Under the pieces are notes generated by a model. The model had not been told where the DNA came from and did no database searches. It saw nothing but the letters and a program-made list of their open reading frames with translations. Of a stretch of DNA of 64,000 nt, positions 44,099 to 54,928 are shown in pieces (within the stretch, counting starts at the first letter, position 1; the number at the start of each line of letters is the position of its first letter). The translations under genes were made by a program, and so were the position numbers. Where the stretch lies: assembly GCA_030268105.1 (NCBI GenBank), contig BSDZ01000010.1, forward strand, positions 4,254,001 to 4,318,000, written 5' to 3'. The DNA comes from Volvox africanus (lineage: Eukaryota > Chlorophyta > Chlorophyceae > Chlamydomonadales > Volvocaceae).

Positions 44099-44922
44099 TG
44101 TTGTACCTCTCGTTCGCGTTTGCTCATAAGTATCTGCACGTCTGGAGACTTTCGACACCGATGCGCGAGCACTTGCAAGTACAGCAAGGCAAGGGCGAGC
44201 AAACAGAGACAGCGGAAGACTTCAAGACGAAGAGAGATATAACTTACGGTCTTACAGGTCGGAATGATGCAATGGACGAAATCGCCGTCAGCGCCGGAAG
44301 CAAGCTATCATCACGCGGCGGTGATTAGCGAAACTCAGGCTTAGCTCGGGCTAAGTAGAATAGTGTATAGAAATAGTAATATAGAACACACGAGTGTTCT
44401 CCGGTATCGAATGTCTTGTCTAGCTTAGCCGTCCTCGCATCTGTTATACTCGCAGCATCGCAGTGCCGTACGATTCACATTAGGAGGCCGATCCTAGATG
44501 TGACAACCCTACTGCGTATAGGCGATGTCTACGCGTAACAACATATAAGCCTTTCCGGCATTCGCATGATGCAAGGGTCTGGATAACGATATCCGGTTGC
44601 AGGGCATGCATCGCGACAAGTGCGGCGCTCTCAACGTGTGCTTTAATGAAGTAATATTATATCAGATAATATTACTTATCGTTTCATAGCACGAGCATAA
44701 TGTGCACTTCAATGATTCGGTCATTCATGCATGCTAGGCGGATTTGCCATGATGCGACGTCGCGATGGATATTGACAACATGCCAGATGCATATATAAAT
44801 ATATGCGAATACATTTATATCATGCAGATTCATTCATATGTAATGCGTTCATCACAAAAGCACTTCGCCTCGTAGGATCGCGTCGACCTACGAGTCGGCG
44901 GGAAATGAACCGTAGCACAACA
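44099..44922 (-). repeat. A3 5' LTR (824 bp)
   Basis: Full length; ends at CGTAGCACAACA on the plus strand, directly followed by array exon 3. Confidence 0.94.
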
Positions 44923-46004
44923 GGAGGAGCTTCAAGTACGCTCAGCCAGATAACCCAGATGCGGGTCCCAGTGAGCGCCGCATTGCGATGGAGGATTTGA
45001 ATGTGACAGATCGGCAGCAGGAGCTTATTAATGCACTTGTGCAGCGGAAGCAGATTGAAAGCAGTAAGACATCCTTCACCGTACCAGCCACTCCAGTGCC
45101 GGTTGGAGCTGGTGGAACAGCTCAGCATACACCAGGCCTTGGTGCACTGGAGTTGCCAAAAGGCACTACGGTAAGATGTGATTATGCATGTGTTCACTTT
45201 TATTATTGCTGCTGCTTCGCCACCCTAATAGTACGTACTTCTTAGTATGTTTGCAGAAAGTACGTCACAGTTCATGCATAACATTTGTTTCTTATTTTAG
45301 CTAGTTAAACAATAACAATTTTTTCATGCCTTTATTTCCTCATTTACGAAATGCTTAATTGCTACCAAACCGCAGAAAAGCGGCCAAAATGACGAGCCGC
45401 CAGGAACTCAGGATGGGCGCACTAGCCAACGCCAAAAGCAGCCCGCACATGGTGAAGATGCATTGATGATGGTGCTGGCTGCCAATGCAGCTCGCATACA
45501 TCAGAAGGAGAAGGAGATCAAGGCCGCTAGACGCCGACAGGTTAGTCCAAATAATAGTGGTAAAGAGAGTGGATGAAGGGGTGTGCAAATTTCCAGGCGC
45601 GCTTAGCAAGGTTATTGCAGGATGGGTGATGTACATTACTGATTGCATCTACAGGGAGGGATGTACAGGTCATTAATGTCCTTTAACCTGTTTTCTCCAT
45701 TTTGTCTTTTATGTAATTGTTCCTATATTCCTCAAACATACTTCCTTTTCATGTAGGCAAAGAGTTCAGAGCCCTCTAAGGCAAGGAACTCCAGCAGGAA
45801 TGCTACAAACTCAAGCAAGGCAGCAGCGAAAAAGGTACAGCCCATTCATCCTGTCTTCCCGTTTTAGTGAGTTGTAATTTTATGTTTCGTTCTAGTCTTT
45901 TAATTTGCTGCGTGCTTTGTGGTTTGATGTGGTATATGTCGATTTGTTTTTCTCTTTTTTAACAAAAAAATGTAAGCTTATCATTTCTAAAATCATATAT
46001 ATTG

Positions 46005-46663
46005 GGTGTTACACTGTGGGCGACTCGCCCTTCAAAGACGAGCACCGGGGGTCCTGACCGGACCGAGCCACAGCGCAGGGGAGGAACACGTGGCTTTGTC
46101 TGTCTGTCCTGCCACGTGCTCCCCCTCTCACTAGGGCCAGCGAGCCCTCATAGGCTCTCGCCTGGCCACTCACAGAGCACTCAGGGCTACCAAGAAACCA
46201 CAGGAAGGCCCAACAGAAAACGGGGGACACCTAGCTGCTCAAAGGACGGGGAAACCTCTCCTCTAACCCGACACTGACTAGACAGGAGCCTGGCAGACAC
46301 ACACAGTTCCCCTCAGAGGAGAAGCACCAGCAGGAAAGCACACCCTTCCACAGCCAAGCCAGAAGAACCCAACAAGAGGCGGAGGGGGGGATGACAAGCC
46401 GAACTGGCGCCCCCCTAGAAAGCCTTCCGGCCCCACCCAAAGCTGGCCCCGCAGACACCTGAACTGCACAACAAGGAAAGACCTCTCTCGCTGACCCCCC
46501 CTAAAACCCTAAGGCCCCGAAGCCTGGACACAGGAACCTCTAGCCACGAAACCCTCCACCCTCTCCCTTCCCCTCCTCAAGATCTAGACCGTCCTCTCCT
46601 TGTCTCTACCTCCCTCACTCTCCCCCTTTCCTCCCACAGAACCTCCTCCTCAAAACTCCTGCC
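46005..46663 (-). other. LINE 3' UTR
   Basis: GC-rich, without coding that I trust. C-rich runs and short pyrimidine tracts near 46550-46660. Confidence 0.6.
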
Positions 46664-49600
46664 CTAAAGCCCCTGCTCTGTTCTTGCTGCTCCATGGTTG
46701 GTGATGTCAACCGGATCTGCACACCGCATTTGCGTGCCAACTATGGCTAGGATGGGATGTTGTGGTCCCACTTGATCCCAGCCATAGTGAGGTATTCCCA
46801 ACGCTGCAAAAGAATGCAAGCGTGCCCAAAAGTCGGCAACTGTACGGGCCTGTGCACGGTCCAGGGGTGAGGTTGCTGTTTGTGTTGGAGTGTCCATTGC
46901 TGGCTGTGTCGTAGAGATGATTGGATGGGTGTTGGCATCTTCCTCTTCCTCTTGAGGGAACCCCCCTGAACGGTTGAAGAAGTCAGTAATAGCCCGTTGA
47001 CGGGGTCCCTGCTCTGCTGTGTGGGTCTGTTGTTGCTGCCGCCGTCTGTGGGTAGAAGGCCACTGTGGCCTGTGTTCTCTTGTTGCCGCCCGGAGACAGT
47101 GCCTGCCATATTCCATAGAAGATAAGGCTGCCAAAGCTATCACGTCCCATGGGGCCTGCTCGCAACCGGGAGGTGCTTGGACAAGCCATAGCTGTTGCCT
47201 GGTCAAGCCCCCTTCAATGGTGGCTGATGTCGGCAATGGCAGATGTCTGTCAATCTGTTCTCGCACCGCCTTGGCTATAGGGCACTCCCAGAAGTGGTGC
47301 AGGCGTGGGGAGCAAGGTTGATCAGTATCAGCTCCATAGCTGCCACACCCACATGGTTTGATGGGCACCCTGGAAAGATGTGTGTTGCCAGGTATGGGTA
47401 TCCCATCGACCACCAAACGCCACAGCGTCTCTTTGTTTTTATTTTCCCACCGAACTGCTGTCCACAGCCTGTCTAGGGTTGCCTGAAAGCGCTGGAGGTT
47501 AGTGACAGGACAGGGAGGAGCTGGACCGTCTGTTGGCATCCCTTGCGCCTCCTGCACAAAAGCTGACAAGAGCTCCAATCGCTCCTCCGCTGTTGAAACC
47601 CCTTGCAGCTGAGTAGCTTGGCTTACCGTGAGGTTGTAGAGAGGCACTATACCCGAGTCCCCTGGCAATCTCCAGCCCAAACGCCTGACGATCATGGCCA
47701 TGACTGTGGTGCGGTCTGGTGGTGCTGGCATCTGCTGCTGCATTCTGTCCTCCACCCTGTCCGGCTGTTGGGGTTGTAAGCGGTTGACTACCTTCCGTGC
47801 TGCTGCTATCCATGCAGGGCTGATATCGTTGCATAGAGCCGAGAGAGCCATACGGGTAGACTCCTTGTCTCGCAGTTGGGTGGGGCTAGCTGAGGGGTCT
47901 AGAAACTGTTGGGTCCAGTCTAGCCAGGTCATGTACTGAGGGAGGGGTATTTGGTCATGCTCCAGCATGTCGTACACCCTTACCAGGTCCCCAACTGTGA
48001 GCAGTTTTCTGCATGAAGCCATCAGTGGGTGACGGGTTTCCAGGCCTGGGCGGTGGTTGTTACCATTGATGCTTCCCCCATTGTCCGAATTGTTGGGCAG
48101 CAAAGGATTTCCCCAGAGAGCAGCCGCCCAGCACCAGTCTCCAGGGGCTAAAGGTGGGTTGCTGACATCTTCTAGTGGTGGGAGGTGCCCTAAAGCCCCT
48201 ACAATTCGGCTGATCTCCTCAGGCAAGGTCTCTCCACCCAGCCAGGGCCCAGTTGCCTGGGCAGTGGTAAGGGCCCAAGGTTTAAAGGCCGGATGGGTGA
48301 TCTCCAGGTAGGTGGCCAGGGTCCGGATCCAGGGGTGGAGGCTTCGAACATTACCACTAGTAACTGGCTCTTCCTCTTCTTCAGCAACCGTATTCATCGC
48401 CGTGTCCAGAAGCATTACCCTCTCTCTCTCTCTCCTGGCCATCAGGGCCCCTCGGATGAATCGCACTGCCCACATGGCTTGTCTTGCCCGAATGTGTTGC
48501 CTGAGGGGCAGTAGGCCCAAACCACCAGTTGATGGGTGTCCCACCAAGAGTCTGCTAGGTACTCCAGTGAAGCGCTGGCCCTGGTCTTCTGGGCCCTGTT
48601 TCCGATCTACAAGGCGAGCAGCTAAGCGTTCAATGTAGGTCAGAGTGGTATCTGGAGGTGGTCCACCATGCTCCATATGCCAAGTGACTGTTTGCAGGCA
48701 ATAGTTGGAGACTGCTGCAGCCCGACCAAAGGCAGAGAGCGGATAATGGGCTAGGCGTTGCATCCTCGTGTAGGCCAGGGCTAGCATCTCCGGCCAGTCT
48801 GGTTGGGGCGGCTGCAGTTGGTTGTCCATTGGCAAGTTAAGGGCTGTCGCAGTGGTGACCACCTTCAGGCCATTTATTGTGCTTCCCTGATGGTGGTCGT
48901 CCACAGCCCCTATGGGTAGGATTTCCATCTTATCCAGGTTCAGGCGTTGACCTGATGCCCGGGCAAAAGTATCCATGGCTTCAAGGAAGGCTGGCACGGA
49001 TTCCTCTCCTTCAAGGGCCACTTCTGCATCATCAGCAAACTGACAGGCTGTGACCCTGTCTTCATCTGAAGGCAATAGGCGGAGGCCTATCTCTTGGCTC
49101 TTTAGCCAGCTGAACAAGGCCTGGGCAACAAAGAGATACAGCAGGGGTGCTAGAGGGCAACCCTGTCTTACCCCTGCTTCCATTTTAACAAGCCTGGATT
49201 TGAAACCGTTCACCATGGCTCTTGCCCGCGTGTTGCTAAGCAATATCCGGGTCCAACTGCAAAGCTGTGGGCCTGCTCCCATCGCCTCCATCGCCCCCAT
49301 CAGGAAGTTGCGGTCCACTGTGTCATAAGCTTTTGCGAAGTCCAGGAAGGCCAGCAGACCTTGGCGGTTCAATTTCCGTAAGAGATGAGGCAGATGGCGT
49401 AGAAAGAGAACACTGGCCCCGATGAGCCTCTTGGGCAGAAAAGCTGACTGCTCAGGGCTAATGATTCGTCCCAGGGCTGGCCCTAGGCGATTTGCCAGCA
49501 CCTTGGCCAGCAAGCGGTAGTCCGAGCAAAGCAGTGTGATAGGGCGGTAGTTACCAGGCTGTTTGGGGTCTCCCTTCTTGTAAAGCACCTTAATGATACC

Positions 49601-51313
49601 ATCCAGAAAGCCTGTTGGCACCTGCCCTGTTTTGCCGATAGCCGTGAAGAGGGCTGCCATGGTATGGCCAATCTCTGGCCAGAACTTGCGGTACAGATCC
49701 GTTGGGATGCCATCCCATCCGGGTGCTTTGCCTGGCTGGCTCTTCTTCAGTGCGAAACCCAGCTCAGTCACAGCAATGGTCGGGGACCCAGCCACTTCGT
49801 CAGCTTCCTCAGGGAGTCGGATGTTGGCTGCTGCTAACTGGGTTAGCACTGACTGGCGATCTTCAGGAGTGGTGAAGTCTGGGGCTCTGCATACCCCTGC
49901 CCAAAAGTCCGCTACGACCTGTGGTAGCTGTGCTGGATTAGTGACCAGTCGGCCTGAGTGTGCCTGGAGTGCCACTGGGGCTGTTTGCTGGTCCTGGATT
50001 TGGGTTTGCAGGAAGGTTGTCAGAGCTGGGCCAGGACGCTCTCCTGCGTGTAACCAGTGGACCCGGGTCTTTTTTGCCACCCTGGCGTTGTCCTCAATAT
50101 GCATCCTAGCCAGTCTTGCTTGGGCATCTATGAGCTGCTGTAGTAGGTGTGGTGAGTGCGGCATAGTATCGAGGGCTTGTTGGGCCTGTTGGACCCCAAG
50201 GTAGGCCTCCTGGGTATGAGCACCTGGCTGCTGTCTGCGCTGTTGCGCTACCTTGTTGAGTTGGTGTGCTAGGAAGGTTAGTCGGCGTTTAAAACCAGGC
50301 CACCAAGCAATAAGGTTGCCCGGATTCTCTTCGACTGAGGGTGCCTCTTGGCATTGGTTCCGGATCCACTCCGCCATGCTTGTAGCCAAATCCTCATGGT
50401 CAGTGAAGGCCATGCGTATACGCTTGATGCCTGGGCCCTTGACCTCATTTTTGCAAGGTAGGAGATGAAGTGTGGCAAGACGGTGGTCTGAGGCTGTGTG
50501 GAAGGAGATGGCTGTATGGCATAGGTACGGCAGCTTGGCTTCATTGATGTAGATGCGATCTAGGCGTGAACCGCCTGGGGTGGGTGCATGGTACAGGTGA
50601 GTGAAGTCCCGGCGCCTTGGGTGGAGGTATCGGTGGGTATCTACCATCTGTGGGCCTGCCCGCTGCCGCATCTCAGTGATAGGCCTATCTGCTTGACGCC
50701 CATCTCTTCCTGCGGACGAGTCCCACTCTGGGTTTTCCACAAAGTTGAAGTCTCCTGCCCAGATAAGGGTGGTGTCCCTATTGTCCTCCATGGCTTGCGT
50801 TGTGGTGGCAGCCAGGGCGTTCTCGAAGAGTTGTCGCCGGGTTTCCGCAGCCATCGAGGTAGTGCCAGGTGGGAGGTAGATATTGCAGATGTGCAGGCGG
50901 TGTCCCCCCCAGTGGAGGATACAGTCGGTGAAACGGCCTCTCGTACATGTATGCTGGGGTGTTGCCAGTTTAGGTGCCAGAGCTGAAGCTAGCCCCTGTC
51001 TGATGAGGATGAGCACTCCTGCTGTGTGCGTCGAGTTAGACCAAGAGTAGGCTGCTATCTTCCAGTTTTGTGTGTGGATCTGTTTGGTGGCATAACGAAG
51101 ATCCCGTTCAAACAGGCATTGGTGCTGGAGGGTAGTGTGGTGGGTTTCCTGCAGACATACAACATCCAGCCGCTGCTCAGCCCATTGACGTACCGCTGCC
51201 TGAAGTCGACTGCCATGAGAGGCCAGAAGCCCTCGCATATTGTGCGTGGCTATGCGCAGTGGATGCCCTGAGATAGCTCCCTGCCGCTGACTTCTCTTGT
51301 TGCCTCTGGACAT
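46664..51313 (-). CDS. LINE ORF2: AP endonuclease and reverse transcriptase
   Basis: 1,549 residues. N-terminal exonuclease-endonuclease-phosphatase domain: THNMRGLL (Asn 25), CLQETHH (Glu 56), GDFNFVENPEWD (about 165), SDHRLATLHL (about 270), which nicks the target for target-primed reverse transcription. RT: PGWDGIPTDLYRKF, NYRPITLLCSDYRLLAKVLA, AFLDFAKAYDTVDR, GVRQGCPLAPLLY and catalytic FADD (about 759). Near the C terminus a Cys/His cluster (CGCGSYGADTD..., CSPRLHHFWECP, about 1330), typical of L1-type ORF2. No RNase H domain seen. Start ATG overlaps the ORF1 stop as TAATG. Confidence 0.95.
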   Translation of the reverse strand: MSRGNKRSQRQGAISGHPLRIATHNMRGLLASHGSRLQAAVRQWAEQRLDVVCLQETHHTTLQHQCLFERDLRYATKQIHTQNWKIAAYSWSNSTHTAGVLILIRQGLASALAPKLATPQHTCTRGRFTDCILHWGGHRLHICNIYLPPGTTSMAAETRRQLFENALAATTTQAMEDNRDTTLIWAGDFNFVENPEWDSSAGRDGRQADRPITEMRQRAGPQMVDTHRYLHPRRRDFTHLYHAPTPGGSRLDRIYINEAKLPYLCHTAISFHTASDHRLATLHLLPCKNEVKGPGIKRIRMAFTDHEDLATSMAEWIRNQCQEAPSVEENPGNLIAWWPGFKRRLTFLAHQLNKVAQQRRQQPGAHTQEAYLGVQQAQQALDTMPHSPHLLQQLIDAQARLARMHIEDNARVAKKTRVHWLHAGERPGPALTTFLQTQIQDQQTAPVALQAHSGRLVTNPAQLPQVVADFWAGVCRAPDFTTPEDRQSVLTQLAAANIRLPEEADEVAGSPTIAVTELGFALKKSQPGKAPGWDGIPTDLYRKFWPEIGHTMAALFTAIGKTGQVPTGFLDGIIKVLYKKGDPKQPGNYRPITLLCSDYRLLAKVLANRLGPALGRIISPEQSAFLPKRLIGASVLFLRHLPHLLRKLNRQGLLAFLDFAKAYDTVDRNFLMGAMEAMGAGPQLCSWTRILLSNTRARAMVNGFKSRLVKMEAGVRQGCPLAPLLYLFVAQALFSWLKSQEIGLRLLPSDEDRVTACQFADDAEVALEGEESVPAFLEAMDTFARASGQRLNLDKMEILPIGAVDDHHQGSTINGLKVVTTATALNLPMDNQLQPPQPDWPEMLALAYTRMQRLAHYPLSAFGRAAAVSNYCLQTVTWHMEHGGPPPDTTLTYIERLAARLVDRKQGPEDQGQRFTGVPSRLLVGHPSTGGLGLLPLRQHIRARQAMWAVRFIRGALMARRERERVMLLDTAMNTVAEEEEEPVTSGNVRSLHPWIRTLATYLEITHPAFKPWALTTAQATGPWLGGETLPEEISRIVGALGHLPPLEDVSNPPLAPGDWCWAAALWGNPLLPNNSDNGGSINGNNHRPGLETRHPLMASCRKLLTVGDLVRVYDMLEHDQIPLPQYMTWLDWTQQFLDPSASPTQLRDKESTRMALSALCNDISPAWIAAARKVVNRLQPQQPDRVEDRMQQQMPAPPDRTTVMAMIVRRLGWRLPGDSGIVPLYNLTVSQATQLQGVSTAEERLELLSAFVQEAQGMPTDGPAPPCPVTNLQRFQATLDRLWTAVRWENKNKETLWRLVVDGIPIPGNTHLSRVPIKPCGCGSYGADTDQPCSPRLHHFWECPIAKAVREQIDRHLPLPTSATIEGGLTRQQLWLVQAPPGCEQAPWDVIALAALSSMEYGRHCLRAATREHRPQWPSTHRRRQQQQTHTAEQGPRQRAITDFFNRSGGFPQEEEEDANTHPIISTTQPAMDTPTQTATSPLDRAQARTVADFWARLHSFAALGIPHYGWDQVGPQHPILAIVGTQMRCADPVDITNHGAARTEQGL

Positions 51314-52995
51314 TATTCGGCTTGGGTTTCCCGGTTGGGGGGGTCATACTCCTTCCCATCGCAGTCCATGTCCTGGGATGGGTTGGGGTTGTTTTTGGTT
51401 TGCCGGGGACGCCGAGTGGGTGTCCGCCGTGGTCGGAGTGCCTCCTTGGTTATACCACCTGATACCGTTGACTCCCTCTCCTTCCGTTGCAAGGCTAGTT
51501 TGGCCTTCCGGGCTTGCCTTGCCCTCTCTGTTTGGGCCATGTGCCGCTGGGCTCGTACCTCCTCTGGCAGGTGGGTCAGTCGCTGCTTGCGAATTTTGTT
51601 TTGTTGGGTTCTGGTGAGGGCGTGGCTGTTTGAGGTATGCTCTTGTGCCCTGGCCCTGGAGAGTGAGCGTCCAGCTGGTGCGTTGACCTCGTTCACCACC
51701 CCCTGGTTGTCTGGCTTTGATGCTGGTTGGGGAGGTGGTGGTTGGGCTGCACATTCTGTGACTACATCAGTGGTATTAGTCGGGGTTCTGGGTTTGCATG
51801 CTGCTGTAGCGGCTTTGGCTGCTGCTTCCCTGGCCATTGCTGCTGTTGCGGCTGCTTCGATGATAGCTTGGGGCGGCAGCCTGGGTGGTGGGGCCATGGG
51901 TTGGGGCGCCCCAGGTGGGAGTGGCATCAGAGAGCTGGGTGTGGGTTGCCTTGGGGGCCCCTGTGGGTGCTGCCTGAGAACATCCGCAAAGGATGGCACA
52001 GTGTTGGCCATGCTGGACGAGGGGTCCAGACCTCTCAGTCGGGCTGTGGGCTGGGCTGGGGGATTTGGCTGGTGGGTTGGCAGGCGTTGACGTTTGAGGT
52101 CTCGCTGGCGATTGAGCTCCGTTCGTGGAGGGGGTTTGCAGGGCATACGAAACGGGGCCTCCTCTACTACTGACCGGAGCCTAGTAGCCACCAGCATGCC
52201 CTGGTTCAAAAAGCCCCCCGGTCGTCCAAAGCTGAACAGGCTCTGGGGTGGGAGGCTGGGGGATCCCGGTGCCATTTTAACCCGCCATGTGTCAGCCATG
52301 CGCGTGGGTTTGAGGTCTTGGAACTCATCCATGGGTCTGGAGGATCGTTCTGATGAATAAGCTTGCGCTAGGAAGCTTGGGATAGCTTGCGGGGATAGGC
52401 TTGAAGGCACCCCTGATATCTCCCAGAGTGCTGGCTGCATCTTGTGGAGGTTTTTGATGTGGACCTCCACGGTGATGGGTGGGTTGTTCGGGAGAAGGTG
52501 GACTTGCCCCAGTCTCAGGTGTCCCCTGGCGACTGCGGTTGATGATAGGAGCCATGCCCTGCCACCCTTCGGGAGAAGAATGGTAATTTCTTGCACCACG
52601 TTGCCATTGGGGTGCTTGTACTGGTGATGCCTGCCAATCTTTGGCAGGCTGCATGGTAGGCCTGGCATGTTGGCCACCATAACCTCGTACACTTTGGTAA
52701 TGACTGCATCCGTGAGGGGCCCGAAAAGCTGGGCGTGGACGTCTGCCGGGTTAGAATCTGGTGGCCAATGGATGTCCATGGCCAAGGTCTCTTGGTCGAG
52801 TAGGATGGGAGTTCCTGCTGGTAATTCCCGTTGAATTTGGTCCAGGTTAACGAAGCGTTTTGCCATCGGAGGCCGGGCGGACGGGCCTCTGTTGGCTGCA
52901 GCTGATTCCTGGCCAATGGATTTTGTTGTTCGCGCGGTGGTCCGCGCGCGGTTGATATCGATCATGGTGAAGGCTAAGATGGCATAGAGAAGCAA
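51313..52995 (-). CDS. LINE ORF1 protein
   Basis: 560 residues from the first ATG; the second Met (MIDINRARTT, residue 11) could be the start. A central folded-looking part (about 60-260, with LPKGGRAWLL, VEVHIKNLHKM), then a long proline-, alanine- and arginine-rich C-terminal half. I see no CCHC knuckle. By position it is the RNA-binding ORF1p. Its TAA stop shares a base with the ORF2 ATG. Confidence 0.8.
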   Translation of the reverse strand: MLLYAILAFTMIDINRARTTARTTKSIGQESAAANRGPSARPPMAKRFVNLDQIQRELPAGTPILLDQETLAMDIHWPPDSNPADVHAQLFGPLTDAVITKVYEVMVANMPGLPCSLPKIGRHHQYKHPNGNVVQEITILLPKGGRAWLLSSTAVARGHLRLGQVHLLPNNPPITVEVHIKNLHKMQPALWEISGVPSSLSPQAIPSFLAQAYSSERSSRPMDEFQDLKPTRMADTWRVKMAPGSPSLPPQSLFSFGRPGGFLNQGMLVATRLRSVVEEAPFRMPCKPPPRTELNRQRDLKRQRLPTHQPNPPAQPTARLRGLDPSSSMANTVPSFADVLRQHPQGPPRQPTPSSLMPLPPGAPQPMAPPPRLPPQAIIEAAATAAMAREAAAKAATAACKPRTPTNTTDVVTECAAQPPPPQPASKPDNQGVVNEVNAPAGRSLSRARAQEHTSNSHALTRTQQNKIRKQRLTHLPEEVRAQRHMAQTERARQARKAKLALQRKERESTVSGGITKEALRPRRTPTRRPRQTKNNPNPSQDMDCDGKEYDPPNRETQAE

Positions 52996-53515
52996 AGGAG
53001 TTTATCTTCCGAAGAACGACTTGCGACTGTCTGCAATGACGGCCAGAAGAGGGAATAGCGAGAGGTTCCGAATCCCCGCCTGCGCAAGAGTTGCCTCTAA
53101 TTCCGCCGTTTAAAGGAGAGCAGAAGAAGATATTCCCTAAGAGTGGCGGTTGTTCCCGTTGGTGGCCAAGAGTCGGAAGAATGAGCGGGATGCTCCAAGT
53201 CGCAGCAGGCGCAATAATCGCCGTTCACTCTGCCGTAGAAAATAGAGTAAAAGAAGGCAATCCACAAGGAAGAAAGGCGGCTGTTCGTGCTATAAACCAG
53301 AGTTAGGCCGCCGAAGTGAAAGCCGCCGCGAGCGCGACGGTCGCCGCTAGTTCAGCCAAAAAATTATATGCTCTAGGTGAGACTTGAACAGACGATTGCT
53401 GCCTCATTAGCGCGCAAGTTCTAAGTCATTTTGCGAGACCACCGGTGACACTATCATGCCGGTGATACGTTAGTATTAACCATACCTCTATGTATGTATG
53501 TATGTATCGTTGTAT
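52996..53515 (-). other. LINE 5' UTR / promoter region
   Basis: About 520 bp without a supported reading frame. It ends at the TATG repeats bordering array sequence. Confidence 0.55.
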
Positions 53516-53996
53516 GTATATATGTATGTTAATGGTGGGCCTTGAAGGTAACGAACAATGACGATGTGTGGCCATCCACGAAAGTGAGACGGACAAGCAC
53601 GGGCATCAAAAGAAAGGTACATTATATTGAGGCCCATAGGTCTGGTATTCCAAGCATCTTTCGGAGGACATAAAGACTGGGTGGAACATGGTTACCAGGA
53701 GGTTAGCAGATATCCCTCAAGAACCGTAGCTGTCGATCTGCAACCACATCTCAAACACGTCCAGCCATCTTTTCTTTCAGCCAGGCATATCCAAACTGAC
53801 CCACGGTTATTCTTGCCTCTGCATGCATTCAATATGCATGTACATGCAGGAGAACAATCTTATTTTCTTCCAAAGGCATGCATCCGTCAAACAAGGCAAG
53901 ATGTTTAATAATGCCCTACAATAGGCCTCAACACTTCTCTTACCTTGGCACACTACAACGCCATCACCATTATTCACAGTGACCCTCCACAGAGGG

Positions 53997-54617
53997 TCAT
54001 CCAAACGTTATTTGTACGCTTGAACAGTGCTTCCTGAGGCAAGAAGCTCGGCTGGGTTTGAAGGGTTCCAGCAGCTGTAACTGCCCATGATCCATGGCCC
54101 CTAACTGTGAAAGTACACCAAGTTCTGCTGCATCGGGTTCATCATCCTCAGATTCAGGATAACTATGTTGGCATAAGTTATCCAGGATTGCTGATATATA
54201 TTCTAGAGTTTGCCGGTGATTAGGATTGGCAGGATCAAGATCATCCATAACGTGAATGAGAGCAGAAACAAGTGAGGAGGGCAGAGCTGTTTCTTCCTGA
54301 ACCTGCGAATGTCCACTGCTATCCCCTGACAACACCTCTGATGTATGCCCTGAACTGTCCTTGCTGCTACTGCTGTGGTCTTCATTATGATCATCAGAGG
54401 TGTTGAAGTCATTCTCATTGTCCATGTTTAAGTTGGTATCCTCTGGGAAAGAAAGTCTGCATCTCTTCATGTGCCCATAAAGCTGCGACCGTGTCCTTCC
54501 AGTAAATGGGCATTGAGTACATGCATAAACCTCCTGACCAAGAGGGTCCTGACAACGACTGAACTTGTGCTTTTGCAGCCATGCATCTGTGAATTTTGCA
54601 GCACAGTAATATTGCAT
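53997..54617 (-). CDS. CCHC zinc-finger protein of the array unit (second copy)
   Basis: 206 residues, identical in layout to 59022-59642, described there. Confidence 0.6.
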   Translation of the reverse strand: MQYYCAAKFTDAWLQKHKFSRCQDPLGQEVYACTQCPFTGRTRSQLYGHMKRCRLSFPEDTNLNMDNENDFNTSDDHNEDHSSSSKDSSGHTSEVLSGDSSGHSQVQEETALPSSLVSALIHVMDDLDPANPNHRQTLEYISAILDNLCQHSYPESEDDEPDAAELGVLSQLGAMDHGQLQLLEPFKPSRASCLRKHCSSVQITFG

Positions 54618-54928
54618 TCATTTAATCATGCTGTCATGCAAGTAAGGAGATACGTAGATGTAGCTTGCATGCCAATTTGGCGTGAGGGATATTTTAATTT
54701 TTTCCGTGCATACATGCATGGCCACGGTGGATGGCAATTGGAAGGGTTTCATTGGACCCATCCAAACAAACCACAGTGCCTGGCTCATCACACCAAAGCC
54801 CGGGCTAGTATGAATAACTGTACTTTGATTTAAAATTATTGACAGCATGAGTGGGTGGCTGGTACGAGATGAGTGCACAATGAATGTTCCAAATAAATAT
54901 ATCCCTTAAAAACCTATATGAACATAAG

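Larger units (their letters stand above)
37550..44922 (-). mobile_element. Ty3/gypsy A3, nearly complete, inserted in the array
   Basis: 5' LTR 44922-44099, leader 44098-43633, gag 43632-42397, pol 42396-38410, 3' LTR 38350-37550 lacking its last about 24 bp. On the right it interrupts exon 3 of the array plus gene (GGAGGAGCTTCAAG at 44923). On the left it meets array sequence that lies about 1.28 kb further upstream in complete units. The insertion was followed by a deletion that took the LTR tip and exons 1-2 of the gene. LTRs differ at several sites, so A3 is older than A2. Confidence 0.93.
46005..53515 (-). mobile_element. LINE (APE-type non-LTR retrotransposon), both ORFs complete
   Basis: Minus strand: 5' UTR (about 53515-52996), ORF1 (52995-51313), ORF2 (51313-46664), 3' UTR (46663-46005) ending GTGTAACACCC without an evident poly(A). 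It sits in a TATATATG-rich target in intron 5 of the array gene. A (TATG)n stretch at about 53493-53515 marks the 5' side. Both ORFs lack internal stops, so the copy looks recent and possibly active. Target duplication is hard to define because both flanks are TA-rich. Confidence 0.9.
44923..53729 (+). pseudogene. Array plus gene interrupted by A3 and the LINE
   Basis: Remaining parts: exon 3 from GGAGGAGC (44923-45170), exon 4 (45376-45540), exon 5 (45757-45834), then the LINE inside intron 5, then exon 6 (53548-53616) and possible exon 7 (53655-53729). Exons 1-2 are deleted with the A3 event. Confidence 0.75.

Noticed and set aside
51335..52090. 251-codon plus-strand frame over LINE ORF1
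   Set aside because: Antisense to a complete ORF1 in a GC-rich region; glycine/tryptophan-rich shadow translation.
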